From positions 1 through 19,422 of the forward strand of contig CAJUJQ010000050.1 of assembly GCA_910586575.1 (NCBI GenBank): a DNA stretch of 19,422 nucleotides, read 5' to 3'. The position numbers and the translations under genes are program-made. Source of the DNA: an uncultured Clostridia bacterium. GTDB taxonomy: Bacteria > Bacillota > Clostridia > Oscillospirales > Butyricicoccaceae. Positions 13,637 through 19,422 of this stretch are shown piece after piece (the stretch's first letter is position 1; each line of letters opens with the position of its first letter). Below the pieces are notes generated by a model, which saw only the letters and a list, made by a program, of their open reading frames with translations, was not told the DNA's origin and searched no databases.

Positions 13637-14413
13637 TCACGCCTTGCCGTCGGCACGGATCAGCTCCCGCACCGCCTGTACCGCTGTCCGGATTGCCATA
13701 TCAGTATCGTGTACGACCGGATTTTCCAACCCTGCCTTTTCGCGCTCTTGGTTCGCCATCACCAGGAAGCAGGAACCAATCCGCACCCGCAGCGCCGCCG
13801 CCACGATGAACAGCGCCGCCGATTCCATCTCGGACGCCAGGCAACCCAGCTGCTTCCATGCCTCCCATTTGTCCAGCAGCTGATAGCTGACCGGGCTGGC
13901 TTCCGGGGAGTGCTGCCCATAGAAGGAGTCCTTGCACTGCACCACGCCGACATGGTACGCCTGCCCCAGTGCCTTTGCCGCCCCGGCAAGCGCGTTGACA
14001 ATCCCGATATCCGCGACCGCCGGATATTCAATCGGCGCATATTCCCGGCTGGTGCCTTCCATGCGGACAGCCCCGGTTGCAATCACAAGGTCGCCGCTGC
14101 GCACCTCAGCCTGGATGCCGCCGCAGGTGCCGACCCGTACAAAGGTATCCGCCCCCGACTTGACCAGCTCTTCCAGCGCAATCGCGGCGGACGGCCCGCC
14201 GATGCCTGTCGAGGTCACGCTGACCGGGACGCCGTCCAGGCTGCCGGTATAGGTGACAAACTCCCGGCTGTCCGCCATCAGCTTCGCGCCGTCCAGGTAC
14301 TGCGCAATCTTGGCGCAGCGCTTGGGGTCGCCCGGTAAAATGACATACCGCCCGACATCGCCCTTTCCGACCTGGATATGATATTGCTTGTCCTCACGCT
14401 CGGAATATTTCAT
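13637..14413 (-). CDS. udp: Uridine phosphorylase
   Basis: A 258-aa nucleoside phosphorylase (NP-I family) cleaving uridine with phosphate to uracil and ribose-1-phosphate. Key stretches are VILPGDPKRC (24-33), STGIGGPSAAIALEEL (68-83, the family signature), FVRVGTCGG with Arg93 for phosphate, and CLASEMESAALF for ribose binding. The substrate assignment (uridine over purines) rests on similarity of these blocks to Udp rather than DeoD. The ATG at 14413 has GGGGAG eight bases upstream. The TTG at 14431 is a poorer choice. First gene of a two-gene operon with cdd. Confidence 0.9.
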   Translation of the reverse strand: MKYSEREDKQYHIQVGKGDVGRYVILPGDPKRCAKIAQYLDGAKLMADSREFVTYTGSLDGVPVSVTSTGIGGPSAAIALEELVKSGADTFVRVGTCGGIQAEVRSGDLVIATGAVRMEGTSREYAPIEYPAVADIGIVNALAGAAKALGQAYHVGVVQCKDSFYGQHSPEASPVSYQLLDKWEAWKQLGCLASEMESAALFIVAAALRVRIGSCFLVMANQEREKAGLENPVVHDTDMAIRTAVQAVRELIRADGKA

Positions 14414-14449
14414 ATTTGACACTCCCCTCAATTTGGATTTCTTATCCTT

Positions 14450-14478
14450 ATTTTACCCGTTTCCGGCGGTGCTGTCAA
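14450..14478 (-). promoter_or_regulatory. udp-cdd promoter
   Basis: On the minus strand: consensus TTGACA (14478-14473), 17-bp spacer, TAAAAT (14455-14450), about 37 bases before the udp start. It begins directly after the terminator of the upstream operon, so the two units are separate. Confidence 0.85.
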
Positions 14479-14485
14479 ACAGAAA

Positions 14486-14517
14486 AGAGACTCCGCGAAA
14501 ACCTTCGCGGAGCCTCT
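14486..14517 (-). terminator. Intrinsic terminator of the GTPase operon
   Basis: The minus strand reads AGAG-G-CTCCGCGAA, loop GGTT, then TTCGCGGAG-T-CTCT: a 13-pair stem with one mismatch. It is followed by TTTCTGTTT. It lies six bases past the stop codon of the 54-aa gene. Confidence 0.85.
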
Positions 14518-14522
14518 GATGT

Positions 14523-14687
14523 TTAGTTCTGTTTCCGAACGATGCTGTAATCGTCTCCCGTTTGATAATACGGGCATGTTTTCGCCTGCATGACGCGCAG
14601 GAAATCATCCTCATCCAGCATCAGCGCGCAGGCATATTCGTCAAATTCTTCATCATAAACGCCGTTGCGGCAGGTTTCACATTCCAT
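14523..14687 (-). CDS. Small Cys-containing protein, DUF6472-like
   Basis: A 54-aa protein beginning MECETCRNGVYDEEFDEYAC and ending CPYYQTGDDYSIVRKQN. Its four cysteines (3, 6, 20, 38) and many acidic residues suggest a small metal-binding module, which is inference. The pattern C-x2-C...YDEE.DEY.C...CPYY...D.Y.IVRKQ matches what I recall of DUF6472, a family found beside CobW-type GTPases in Clostridia. Its ATG overlaps the stop of the upstream gene as TGATG, a clear sign of translational coupling. It is easily missed because of its size. A terminator follows immediately. Confidence 0.82.
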   Translation of the reverse strand: MECETCRNGVYDEEFDEYACALMLDEDDFLRVMQAKTCPYYQTGDDYSIVRKQN

Positions 14688-15628
14688 CAGTTAAAGTACA
14701 CCAGCTCTTCCTCCGGCTTTTCGGCAGGCTCAATGCTGGTGGCATACAGCACCGGGCCGTCGCCGCGGTACTGCGGATAATACTCGACCGCGACTTTGGC
14801 TGTAACCGTCACCCAGGATTCCTGTTTCAGCTGCTTAGCCTGCTTGGAGCGGCAGATAAACCCGATAAACGTCACATCGTCCGCACAGCAGACCATCCCG
14901 AACCTGCCAGGTACAAAATCGTCCTCCGGGAAGTTTTTACCCCGGTAGACCATGCCCTTGATTTTCACCGTTTTGCCCTCGTACTTGGCGGGGTCGTTCA
15001 TCGCGTCCATGTACCACAGGCCGTAGTCCAGGTCGGAAATCTCAACGACGGGTGCGTCCAGGTCGAACGGGGGCGGCATGCCTTCGGCGTAGTCCTCGGA
15101 ATTGCCGTCGGTATCCTCCAGGAAAATGGTAGCGCGCGGGTTCATGGCGCGGATGTTCTTGGAACGGATAAACGCCTTTGCCGCATCAGTGCAGCGGTTG
15201 AACACAACCAAATCGGCAAAAGCGATATGCCCCAGCATTTTCGCGCCCATGTTGTTCACGTACATTTCAAAGGTTTCGGCGTTGATGGAGTTGACCACCT
15301 GATAGAGCTGCCACTCCCGCGGGAACGCGACATCCAGCGTGTCGGTGGGCCACATGCCGTTGTATTCAATGACAACGCGGTCGGGGCGGTGCTTGCGCGT
15401 CAGCAGTTGGCAATAGGTGCGGGTGAGCGCGTTCTGGTCCTCAATCGTGACCGCAACCGTGTTGCAGCGCCTGAGGAAAACCTCGTCAAACTCCTCAATC
15501 CCCTCCTCGCAGAGCAGAAGGAGGGTCTTTTCGTCCTGCGTAAAGTTCTCGTCGGACAGGATTTCACGGATAAAGGTCGTTTTCCCGCCCTCTAAAAAGC
15601 CTGTAAACAGGTATACCGGAATTTCCAT
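14687..15628 (-). CDS. CobW-like P-loop GTPase fused to a DUF1980/YcgQ-type C-terminal domain
   Basis: A 313-aa protein. Residues 1-185 are CobW/G3E-like: a P-loop GFLEGGKTT (10-18, with Glu13 where relatives have Gly), and FADLVVFNRCTD as the guanine-recognition strand. The CxCC metal motif of true COG0523 proteins is absent, and EYNGMWP replaces the usual EPSG. Residues about 190-313 resemble the C-terminal part of YcgQ (DUF1980/TIGR03943): VKIKGMVYRGKNFPEDDFVPG, RFGMVCCADDVTFIGFICR and SWVTVTAKV. YcgQ works with the YcgR permease in zinc-regulated loci, so a link to metal handling is likely; the actual reaction is unknown. It starts three bases after the COG0523 gene and is coupled to the 54-aa gene downstream. 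Confidence 0.8.
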   Translation of the reverse strand: MEIPVYLFTGFLEGGKTTFIREILSDENFTQDEKTLLLLCEEGIEEFDEVFLRRCNTVAVTIEDQNALTRTYCQLLTRKHRPDRVVIEYNGMWPTDTLDVAFPREWQLYQVVNSINAETFEMYVNNMGAKMLGHIAFADLVVFNRCTDAAKAFIRSKNIRAMNPRATIFLEDTDGNSEDYAEGMPPPFDLDAPVVEISDLDYGLWYMDAMNDPAKYEGKTVKIKGMVYRGKNFPEDDFVPGRFGMVCCADDVTFIGFICRSKQAKQLKQESWVTVTAKVAVEYYPQYRGDGPVLYATSIEPAEKPEEELVYFN

Positions 15629-15631
15629 GCG

Positions 15632-16675
15632 TCACACCCCAAACAGTTCCGCGAGACGGTCCTCGTCCAAATCCGAGCCAATTACGCACAGGCGTCCGGT
15701 ATAATCCGCGCTGCCTTTGCGGATTTCGGGCGCGCCGGGAACGTAGTCAAAGTGCAGCCAGCCGCCGTCTGCGCAGGGGACAATGCCCTTCGAGCGCAGG
15801 ACGGTGCCGAGCGTGATATCGCCCAAGCCGGTAAGCGCGGCGGAAAGCTCCGCTTCGGTGAACTTCTTCGGCGTTTCACGGCCCCAGCTCTGGAATACCT
15901 CGTCGGCATGATGATGGTGGTCGTGGTCGTGACAGCCGCAGGTGCAGTGCTCGTCATGCTCGTGATGGTGGTGCTCGTGGTCGTGATGATGCTCGTGATG
16001 ATGCTCATGCTCGTGGTCATGATGGTGCTCATGGTGATGCGCTTCCTCAATCTCCTTGAGCAGCTCAGCCGCCAGCGAATGGCTCGCCGACATGGTTTCC
16101 AGCAGCTGCGCGCCGGTCAGCTCATCCCACGGGGTCGTAACAATGCGCGCGTTCGCGTTATGACCGCGCAGCAGTGAAACGCACTCATCCAGCTTTTCCG
16201 CTTTCATCGTCTGGGTACGGCTCAGGATAACCGCGCCTGCGTGTTCAATCTGGTTATTAAAGAACTCGCCGAAGTTCTTCATATACATTTTCGTTTTGGC
16301 AGCGTCGGCAACGGTTACAAACGCGTCCAGCTCCACCGGCTGGTGCTCGGCAACGCCCTGCACCGCGTGGATAACATCCGAAAGCTTGCCAACACCGGAC
16401 GGCTCAATCAAAATGCGGTCGGGGTGGTAGGTGGTAATGACCTCCTCCAGCGCCTTGCCGAAGTCGCCGACCAGCGAGCAGCAGATACAGCCGGAATTCA
16501 TCTCGGTAATCTGGATACCGGCTTCCTTCAGGAAACCGCCGTCAATGCCGATTTCGCCGAACTCGTTCTCAATCAGGACGACCTGTTCCCCGGAAAGCGC
16601 CTCTTCCAGCAGCTTTTTAATCAGGGTTGTCTTGCCCGCGCCGAGAAAGCCGGAAATAATATCAATTTTAGTCAT
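15632..16675 (-). CDS. COG0523 (CobW/ZNG1/YciC-type) metallochaperone GTPase with His-rich loop
   Basis: A 347-aa G3E GTPase thought to deliver or allocate metal ions, mostly zinc, to client proteins. Motifs seen: P-loop GFLGAGKTT (9-17), ENEFGEIGIDGG, the metal-binding SGCICCSL with Cys63-x-Cys65-Cys66, LIEPSGVGKL, and SRTQ in the nucleotide-base position. Residues about 212-256 are a very His/Asp/Glu-rich stretch with an embedded CTCGCHDHDHHHH, a typical metal reservoir in this family. The CobW C-terminal domain follows (about 265-347). First gene of an operon with the CobW-DUF1980 fusion and the 54-aa protein. A promoter and a Fur-family-like dyad lie upstream. Zinc is the likely metal; nickel, iron or cobalt cannot be excluded. 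Confidence 0.92.
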   Translation of the reverse strand: MTKIDIISGFLGAGKTTLIKKLLEEALSGEQVVLIENEFGEIGIDGGFLKEAGIQITEMNSGCICCSLVGDFGKALEEVITTYHPDRILIEPSGVGKLSDVIHAVQGVAEHQPVELDAFVTVADAAKTKMYMKNFGEFFNNQIEHAGAVILSRTQTMKAEKLDECVSLLRGHNANARIVTTPWDELTGAQLLETMSASHSLAAELLKEIEEAHHHEHHHDHEHEHHHEHHHDHEHHHHEHDEHCTCGCHDHDHHHHADEVFQSWGRETPKKFTEAELSAALTGLGDITLGTVLRSKGIVPCADGGWLHFDYVPGAPEIRKGSADYTGRLCVIGSDLDEDRLAELFGV

Positions 16676-16716
16676 TGCAAAGCACTTCTTTCTATGATAA
16701 ATTTTCCTTACTTATA

Positions 16717-16745
16717 ATCATACCCACTCGGCGTGGAAAATACAA
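16717..16745 (-). promoter_or_regulatory. Promoter of the COG0523 operon
   Basis: On the minus strand: TTGTAT (16745-16740), 17-bp spacer, TATGAT (16722-16717), about 41 bases before the ATG. TG-G before the -10 (GTGGGTATGAT) gives only a partial extended -10. It is the best sigma-A-type promoter in this gap. Confidence 0.6.
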
Positions 16746-16761
16746 GCCCTAAATTGCCGAA

Positions 16762-16780
16762 AATGAGAAGGATTCTCATT
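16762..16780. promoter_or_regulatory. Fur-family-like dyad upstream of the COG0523 operon
   Basis: AATGAGAA-GGA-TTCTCATT is a perfect 8-3-8 inverted repeat. Its TGAGAA...TTCTCA core resembles Fur/Zur-type boxes. It is nested inside a further arm pair TGCCGAA/TTCGGCA (16756-16793), so it could instead be an RNA hairpin ending the thiamine transcript. It lies just upstream of the -35 rather than over it. Operator identity is inference. Confidence 0.5.
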
Positions 16781-16842
16781 CTTTATTCGGCAGTTTTCAA
16801 AACCAGCGGGATTTCATTCTTGCGGCGAAACCGCAGGTATTG

Positions 16843-17646
16843 TTAATCATTCAAGCCGCTTGCCTGATAGAGGTCATAAAAGTGATGGGTCGGGCCGCAG
16901 CCCCTGCCCAGCGCCAGGGAATGCCGGATTGCTGTGGTAACATACTGCTTCGCCCGCTCGACTGCCGTGGGGATATCCGCTCCCCGCGCAAGGTTGGCAG
17001 CAATCGCCGAGGACAGCGTGCAGCCCGTACCGTGGGTATTCTTGGTGTCAATGCGCTCGGAGCGGAAGGAAAAGAAGCGCTCACCGTCAAACAGCGTATC
17101 CTCCGCGTCGCCCAGCGCGTGCCCGCCCTTGACAAGCACCGCACGGCAGCCCATCTGACGGATGGACTCGGCGGCTTTCCGCGCGTCCGCGGCCGACTCG
17201 ATTTTCATGCCGGTAATATGCTCGGCTTCAGGGATGTTCGGGGTAAGGATATCGGCCAGCGGCAGTACCTCCCGGATGAGCGTACCGACCGCGTCGGGGT
17301 TCATCAGCGGACAGCCGTTCTTGGCATACATTACCGGGTCCATCACAACGTTTTCGGGGTGGTATTCCCGCAGCTTGTCCGCGACCGCCCGCATACAGTC
17401 CGGGGTGGACAGCATGCCGATTTTGACCGCGTGGGGTGGGATATCTTCAAATACCGCATCCATCTGCGCCGCAATCATGTCGGGGGTAACGTCCTGGATC
17501 TGAATGACGCGGGCGGTGTTTTCGGCAACGACCGAAACAATCACGCTCATGCCGAACACGCCGTGCGCCGAAAAGGTTTTCAAATCGGCCTGGATGCCCG
17601 CGCCGCCTGAGCAGTCCGAGCCTGCAATGGTAAGTGCTGTTTTCAT
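16843..17646 (-). CDS. thiD: Hydroxymethylpyrimidine/phosphomethylpyrimidine kinase
   Basis: A 267-aa ribokinase-fold enzyme phosphorylating HMP and HMP-phosphate for thiamine synthesis. The N-terminal GSDCSGGAGIQADLKTFSAH has Cys where many have Ser. The middle shows VKIGML, VMDPVM and TPNIPEAEHITG, and the end KNTHGTGCTLSSAIA carries the anion hole and catalytic Cys. It completes ThiD's expected length. Its ATG overlaps the thiN stop (ATGA), with GGAGG 11 bases upstream. Last gene of the TPP-riboswitch operon; its HMP substrate could come from TenA-type salvage. Confidence 0.95.
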   Translation of the reverse strand: MKTALTIAGSDCSGGAGIQADLKTFSAHGVFGMSVIVSVVAENTARVIQIQDVTPDMIAAQMDAVFEDIPPHAVKIGMLSTPDCMRAVADKLREYHPENVVMDPVMYAKNGCPLMNPDAVGTLIREVLPLADILTPNIPEAEHITGMKIESAADARKAAESIRQMGCRAVLVKGGHALGDAEDTLFDGERFFSFRSERIDTKNTHGTGCTLSSAIAANLARGADIPTAVERAKQYVTTAIRHSLALGRGCGPTHHFYDLYQASGLND

Positions 17647-18275
17647 AGCTCTGTAGCCTCCATCGTGTAAAGAATCAGCAGCGTGCCGTTTTCCACCGAA
17701 ACCTCGGCGGCGCTGCCGGTAAATTCGTTGCTGACCCCGACGGGGTAAGCGTTGGTCATGGTGTAGTTGTCCAGGTGATACTTCAGCCCGGATTCACAAA
17801 CGCCGGTGCTTTCGGTTGTCATTGAGAACACCGAAAGATATCCCTTGGAATCGGCGCGAAACCGGATACACCCGTTATGGATTGCCGTAAAGACCTCATT
17901 CTGACCGACCAGCCAGCCGCGCTGCCCTGCCTGTGCCAGCATCACCAGGTTTTGCAGGTTGGCAATCGTATGGTCGGTGCGCCCGCCGGTACCGCCATAA
18001 ATGGCAAACCGCTCATAGCCCCGCTGCTGACCGAGCAGAATCGCGGACAGGGTGTCTGTCTCATCCTTGATGGGGTTCAGTCGGACAAGATTCGGATGGT
18101 CGGGTACTTCGCGGAGCGAATCAAAGTCCCCGATCACCAGATCAGGCGTCAGGCCGTGCACGCGCAGGGTTTCAAAGCCGCCGTCCGCCGCAATCAGCAA
18201 GTCGCCGGGGCGGGGGCATGGCGGGACTGAGGACGGCTCCCCCGCGCCGACGATATAGCACAGCGCTTTATTCAT
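17643..18275 (-). CDS. thiN: Thiamine pyrophosphokinase
   Basis: A 210-aa enzyme converting thiamine directly to thiamine pyrophosphate using ATP. Catalytic-domain motifs: LIAADGGFETLRVHGL (27-42), PDLVIGDFDSL, KDETDTLSAILL and GGTGGRTDHTIANLQNL. The C-terminal beta-sandwich thiamine-binding domain follows (about 135-210). The ATG at 18275 lies within the end of tenA (8-base overlap), so translation is coupled. The frame continues upstream through tenA, but only the MNKALCYIVGAGEPS start aligns with the family. The gene shows that the cell can use salvaged thiamine without ThiL. Confidence 0.94.
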   Translation of the reverse strand: MNKALCYIVGAGEPSSVPPCPRPGDLLIAADGGFETLRVHGLTPDLVIGDFDSLREVPDHPNLVRLNPIKDETDTLSAILLGQQRGYERFAIYGGTGGRTDHTIANLQNLVMLAQAGQRGWLVGQNEVFTAIHNGCIRFRADSKGYLSVFSMTTESTGVCESGLKYHLDNYTMTNAYPVGVSNEFTGSAAEVSVENGTLLILYTMEATEL

Positions 18276-18918
18276 AAGCCATATCCCAGAACGCAAGTTC
18301 ATGCGCACTCGAGGTGCGGAAAATGTCGCTAAGCCGTTCTTTGCGCGCGTCCGGCAAATCCCGGCACAGCGCCTCGGTATACGCGCCCAGCCGGTCGCAA
18401 ACCGCGCGGTAGCCTTCCCCGGTGTATTCCCTGATGACGTACCAATAGGGCAGTTTGCACACATCCGGATAGTTCGCCAGAAGCTTGTCAAATATATAGA
18501 AATAGCTCATGGTGCAGGGCAGGGTTGCCATCATGATTTCGGGCACGCCGCCAATGGCCGCTTCCCCCAGCATATAGCGGGTGTAATCCCGGCAGGCGGG
18601 CTTGGCCGGAGTCCGTTCGACCTGCTCCTCAGTAATGCCGTGTTCCGCCAGCCAGCGCACCCGCGACGCCGATTCATGGTCAGTGACGAATCCCAGCTGG
18701 CTGTAAAAGGCGCGGATATCGCGGTAAGTTTCGGATTTCTGAATTCCTATCCCGAAAACCCGCGCGTATTCGCGGAGATAAATGGAGTCCTGGACAATGT
18801 AACTCGTGAATTTTTCTTCCGGCAGCCTGCCGGTGTGCAGCTCCTCTAGGAATGGGTGGCGCAGGCAGGCGTCCCAGATATCCATGGAGTTTTCAACCGT
18901 TTTGCGGATAAATGACAT
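18268..18918 (-). CDS. tenA: TenA-family thiaminase II / aminopyrimidine salvage enzyme
   Basis: A 216-aa all-helical enzyme that hydrolyses aminomethyl-pyrimidine breakdown products of thiamine to HMP, and can cleave thiamine. The catalytic residues align with B. subtilis TenA: Asp44 (YIVQDSIYL), Tyr112, Cys135 (ATLPCTMSY) and a Glu near the C-terminus (HELAFWDMA, Glu207). These four together argue for a classical TenA_C enzyme rather than a variant with lost cysteine. The ATG at 18918 has GGGGAGG eight bases upstream. Farther starts would run into the riboswitch terminator. First gene of the operon tenA-thiN-thiD. Confidence 0.94.
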   Translation of the reverse strand: MSFIRKTVENSMDIWDACLRHPFLEELHTGRLPEEKFTSYIVQDSIYLREYARVFGIGIQKSETYRDIRAFYSQLGFVTDHESASRVRWLAEHGITEEQVERTPAKPACRDYTRYMLGEAAIGGVPEIMMATLPCTMSYFYIFDKLLANYPDVCKLPYWYVIREYTGEGYRAVCDRLGAYTEALCRDLPDARKERLSDIFRTSSAHELAFWDMAYE

Positions 18919-18941
18919 GAATTGTTTCCTCCCCTGAAAAT

Positions 18942-18967
18942 AAAAAAGATGCTTCGGAGGAAGCACC
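18942..18967 (-). terminator. Intrinsic terminator of the TPP riboswitch
   Basis: The minus strand reads GGTGCTTC-CTCC-GAAGCATC then TTTTTT: an 8-bp stem with one G-U pair and a six-T tail. It stands between the aptamer and the tenA ribosome binding site. This implies control by premature transcription termination when TPP is bound. Confidence 0.85.
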
Positions 18968-18989
18968 GGAAACAATGATGGGTTCCGAT

Positions 18990-19072
18990 TTACTTCCTAC
19001 GCCGGTCTTAACCGTCAGGTTCAAGGGTCGGGCACCGTGCCCCTCTCAACTCCGGAGGAGTTCCCCTGTAAA
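18990..19072 (-). promoter_or_regulatory. TPP riboswitch (THI element)
   Basis: On the minus strand the conserved blocks appear in order: ACAGGGGAACTCC at the 5' side, GAGTTGAGAGG (TGAGA bulge), CCCTTGAACCTGA (P4/J region), GGTTAAGACC and GCGTAGGAAGT at the 3' side. This is the standard THI-element layout of a TPP-sensing aptamer. It precedes a terminator and a thiamine operon, so OFF control by TPP is expected. Confidence 0.95.
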
Positions 19073-19085
19073 TCTGTTGTTTTTT

Positions 19086-19113
19086 ATTATACCACAGTCC
19101 CGCCCAAAAGCAA
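19086..19113 (-). promoter_or_regulatory. Promoter of the thiamine operon
   Basis: On the minus strand: TTGCTT (19113-19108), 16-bp spacer, consensus TATAAT (19091-19086) with an extended -10 TGG just before it. Transcription would start about 10 bases upstream of the riboswitch. Confidence 0.8.
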
Positions 19114-19368
19114 GGCATTTTTCGGCGGGGCGGGGATTCCATGCGTGATAATGGTTTGTATCCTTTCGGTGAGGCGCACACGGTATTTGAGTGAGTTATA
19201 TAATGGTCCCCTTGTCAAGACCCGGCGTAGAAAAAAGCATGTGAACCATTTTTTTCAAAACCGACTGATATGGTATAAAAAAGTAGTACGGTCTTGCTTA
19301 AATATTAGTGATTAAATCGCCGATGGTATCCCGGCATATGTCTACTTAGAGCAATCGGCGAAAAGCGA
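19114..19368. other. Non-coding stretch with an 8-bp inverted repeat
   Basis: I see no credible gene here. The only sizeable plus-strand frame (19037-19315) runs antisense through the riboswitch and lacks any family-like sequence. Noted: TCGCCGAT (19317-19324) and its complement ATCGGCGA (19354-19361) enclosing 29 bases, a poly-T run at 19250-19256, and a possible extended -10 (TGGTATAAA) at 19271 without a good -35. Confidence 0.5.
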
Positions 19369-19398
19369 TTCACAAACAGCGGGAAGAAGAGGTATAAT
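19369..19398 (+). promoter_or_regulatory. Promoter of a gene running off the right edge
   Basis: TTCACA (19369-19374), 18-bp spacer, TATAAT (19393-19398). A ribosome binding site and start codon follow within 20 bases. Confidence 0.55.
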
Positions 19399-19417
19399 GA
19401 GTCCGAGGTGAAAAAGG

Positions 19418-19422
19418 ATGTT
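19418..19422 (+). CDS. Possible start of a truncated plus-strand gene
   Basis: ATG at 19418 is preceded by GAGG (19405-19408) nine bases away and lies 20 bases downstream of a TATAAT. Only the first two bases of the second codon are in the window, so nothing can be said about the product. Confidence 0.35.

Noticed and set aside
13130..14338. Long plus-strand frame (about 400 codons) opposite cdd and udp
   Set aside because: It is antisense to two clear enzymes, crosses the hairpin repeat, and its translation is compositionally odd (Arg, His and Pro rich). It is a shadow of GC-rich codon use.
16241..16717. Plus-strand frame opposite the COG0523 gene
   Set aside because: It is antisense to a gene with an intact P-loop and CxCC, with no ribosome binding site or family-like sequence.
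19200..19235. Insertion-sequence end (GGTCCCCTTGTCAAGAC)
   Set aside because: It vaguely recalls termini seen near IS3-type elements, but no partner inverted repeat, target duplication or transposase is present in the window.
19037..19315. Plus-strand 92-codon frame near the right edge
   Set aside because: It begins inside the TPP aptamer on the opposite strand, crosses the thiamine promoter, and has no recognisable features.
1..19422. CRISPR arrays, tRNA or rRNA genes
   Set aside because: No short regularly spaced repeats and no cloverleaf or rRNA-like sequence were seen on either strand.

Overview
The window looks like one end of an assembled contig from a GC-rich Clostridia-type Firmicute, probably Oscillospirales (Ruminococcaceae or Butyricicoccaceae-like). 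The signs are YlmH, a two-domain Sua5-type TsaC, a TPP-riboswitch thiamine salvage operon, a COG0523/DUF6472 cluster, strong AGGAGG-type ribosome binding sites and several TTG/GTG starts. The genus cannot be read from the sequence. Bases 1-45 are Illumina P5/TruSeq adapter, not genome.

Region 46-2620 is accessory and mosaic. It holds GC-rich copies of the 3' end of a P-loop nucleotide-kinase-like gene (A 73-411, B 699-1037, remnant C 1701-1765). AT-rich small genes follow the copies: a two-helix membrane protein, a Nudix hydrolase, a second small membrane protein (probably frameshifted at its start) and a GNAT acetyltransferase. The contig breaks inside the first copy.

Region 2638-8448 is a GC-rich plus-strand housekeeping block. 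It runs HD-domain nucleotidase, DUF218/YdcF-like membrane protein, prfA (RF1) and tsaC as one tight cluster, then coaE and an M18 aminopeptidase. A bidirectional terminator closes it. A short-chain dehydrogenase and a MerR regulator follow, divergently transcribed from overlapping promoters; the dehydrogenase promoter has the 19-bp spacer typical of MerR control. Next come an SbcD/YhaO-like metallophosphoesterase, ylmH (minus) and birA (plus, with terminator).

Region 13181-18918 is all minus strand, in three transcription units. The first is udp-cdd (pyrimidine nucleoside salvage) with a clear promoter. The second is a putative metal-homeostasis operon: a COG0523 GTPase with a His-rich loop, a CobW-like GTPase fused to a DUF1980/YcgQ-type C-terminal domain, and a 54-aa Cys-containing DUF6472-like protein, with a Fur-family-like dyad and promoter upstream. 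The third is tenA-thiN-thiD behind a TPP riboswitch with an intrinsic terminator. Three hairpin repeats sharing the core GGGGCTTGCCCC lie in intergenic gaps. The last 300 bases are non-coding apart from a promoter and the likely first codons of a truncated plus-strand gene.
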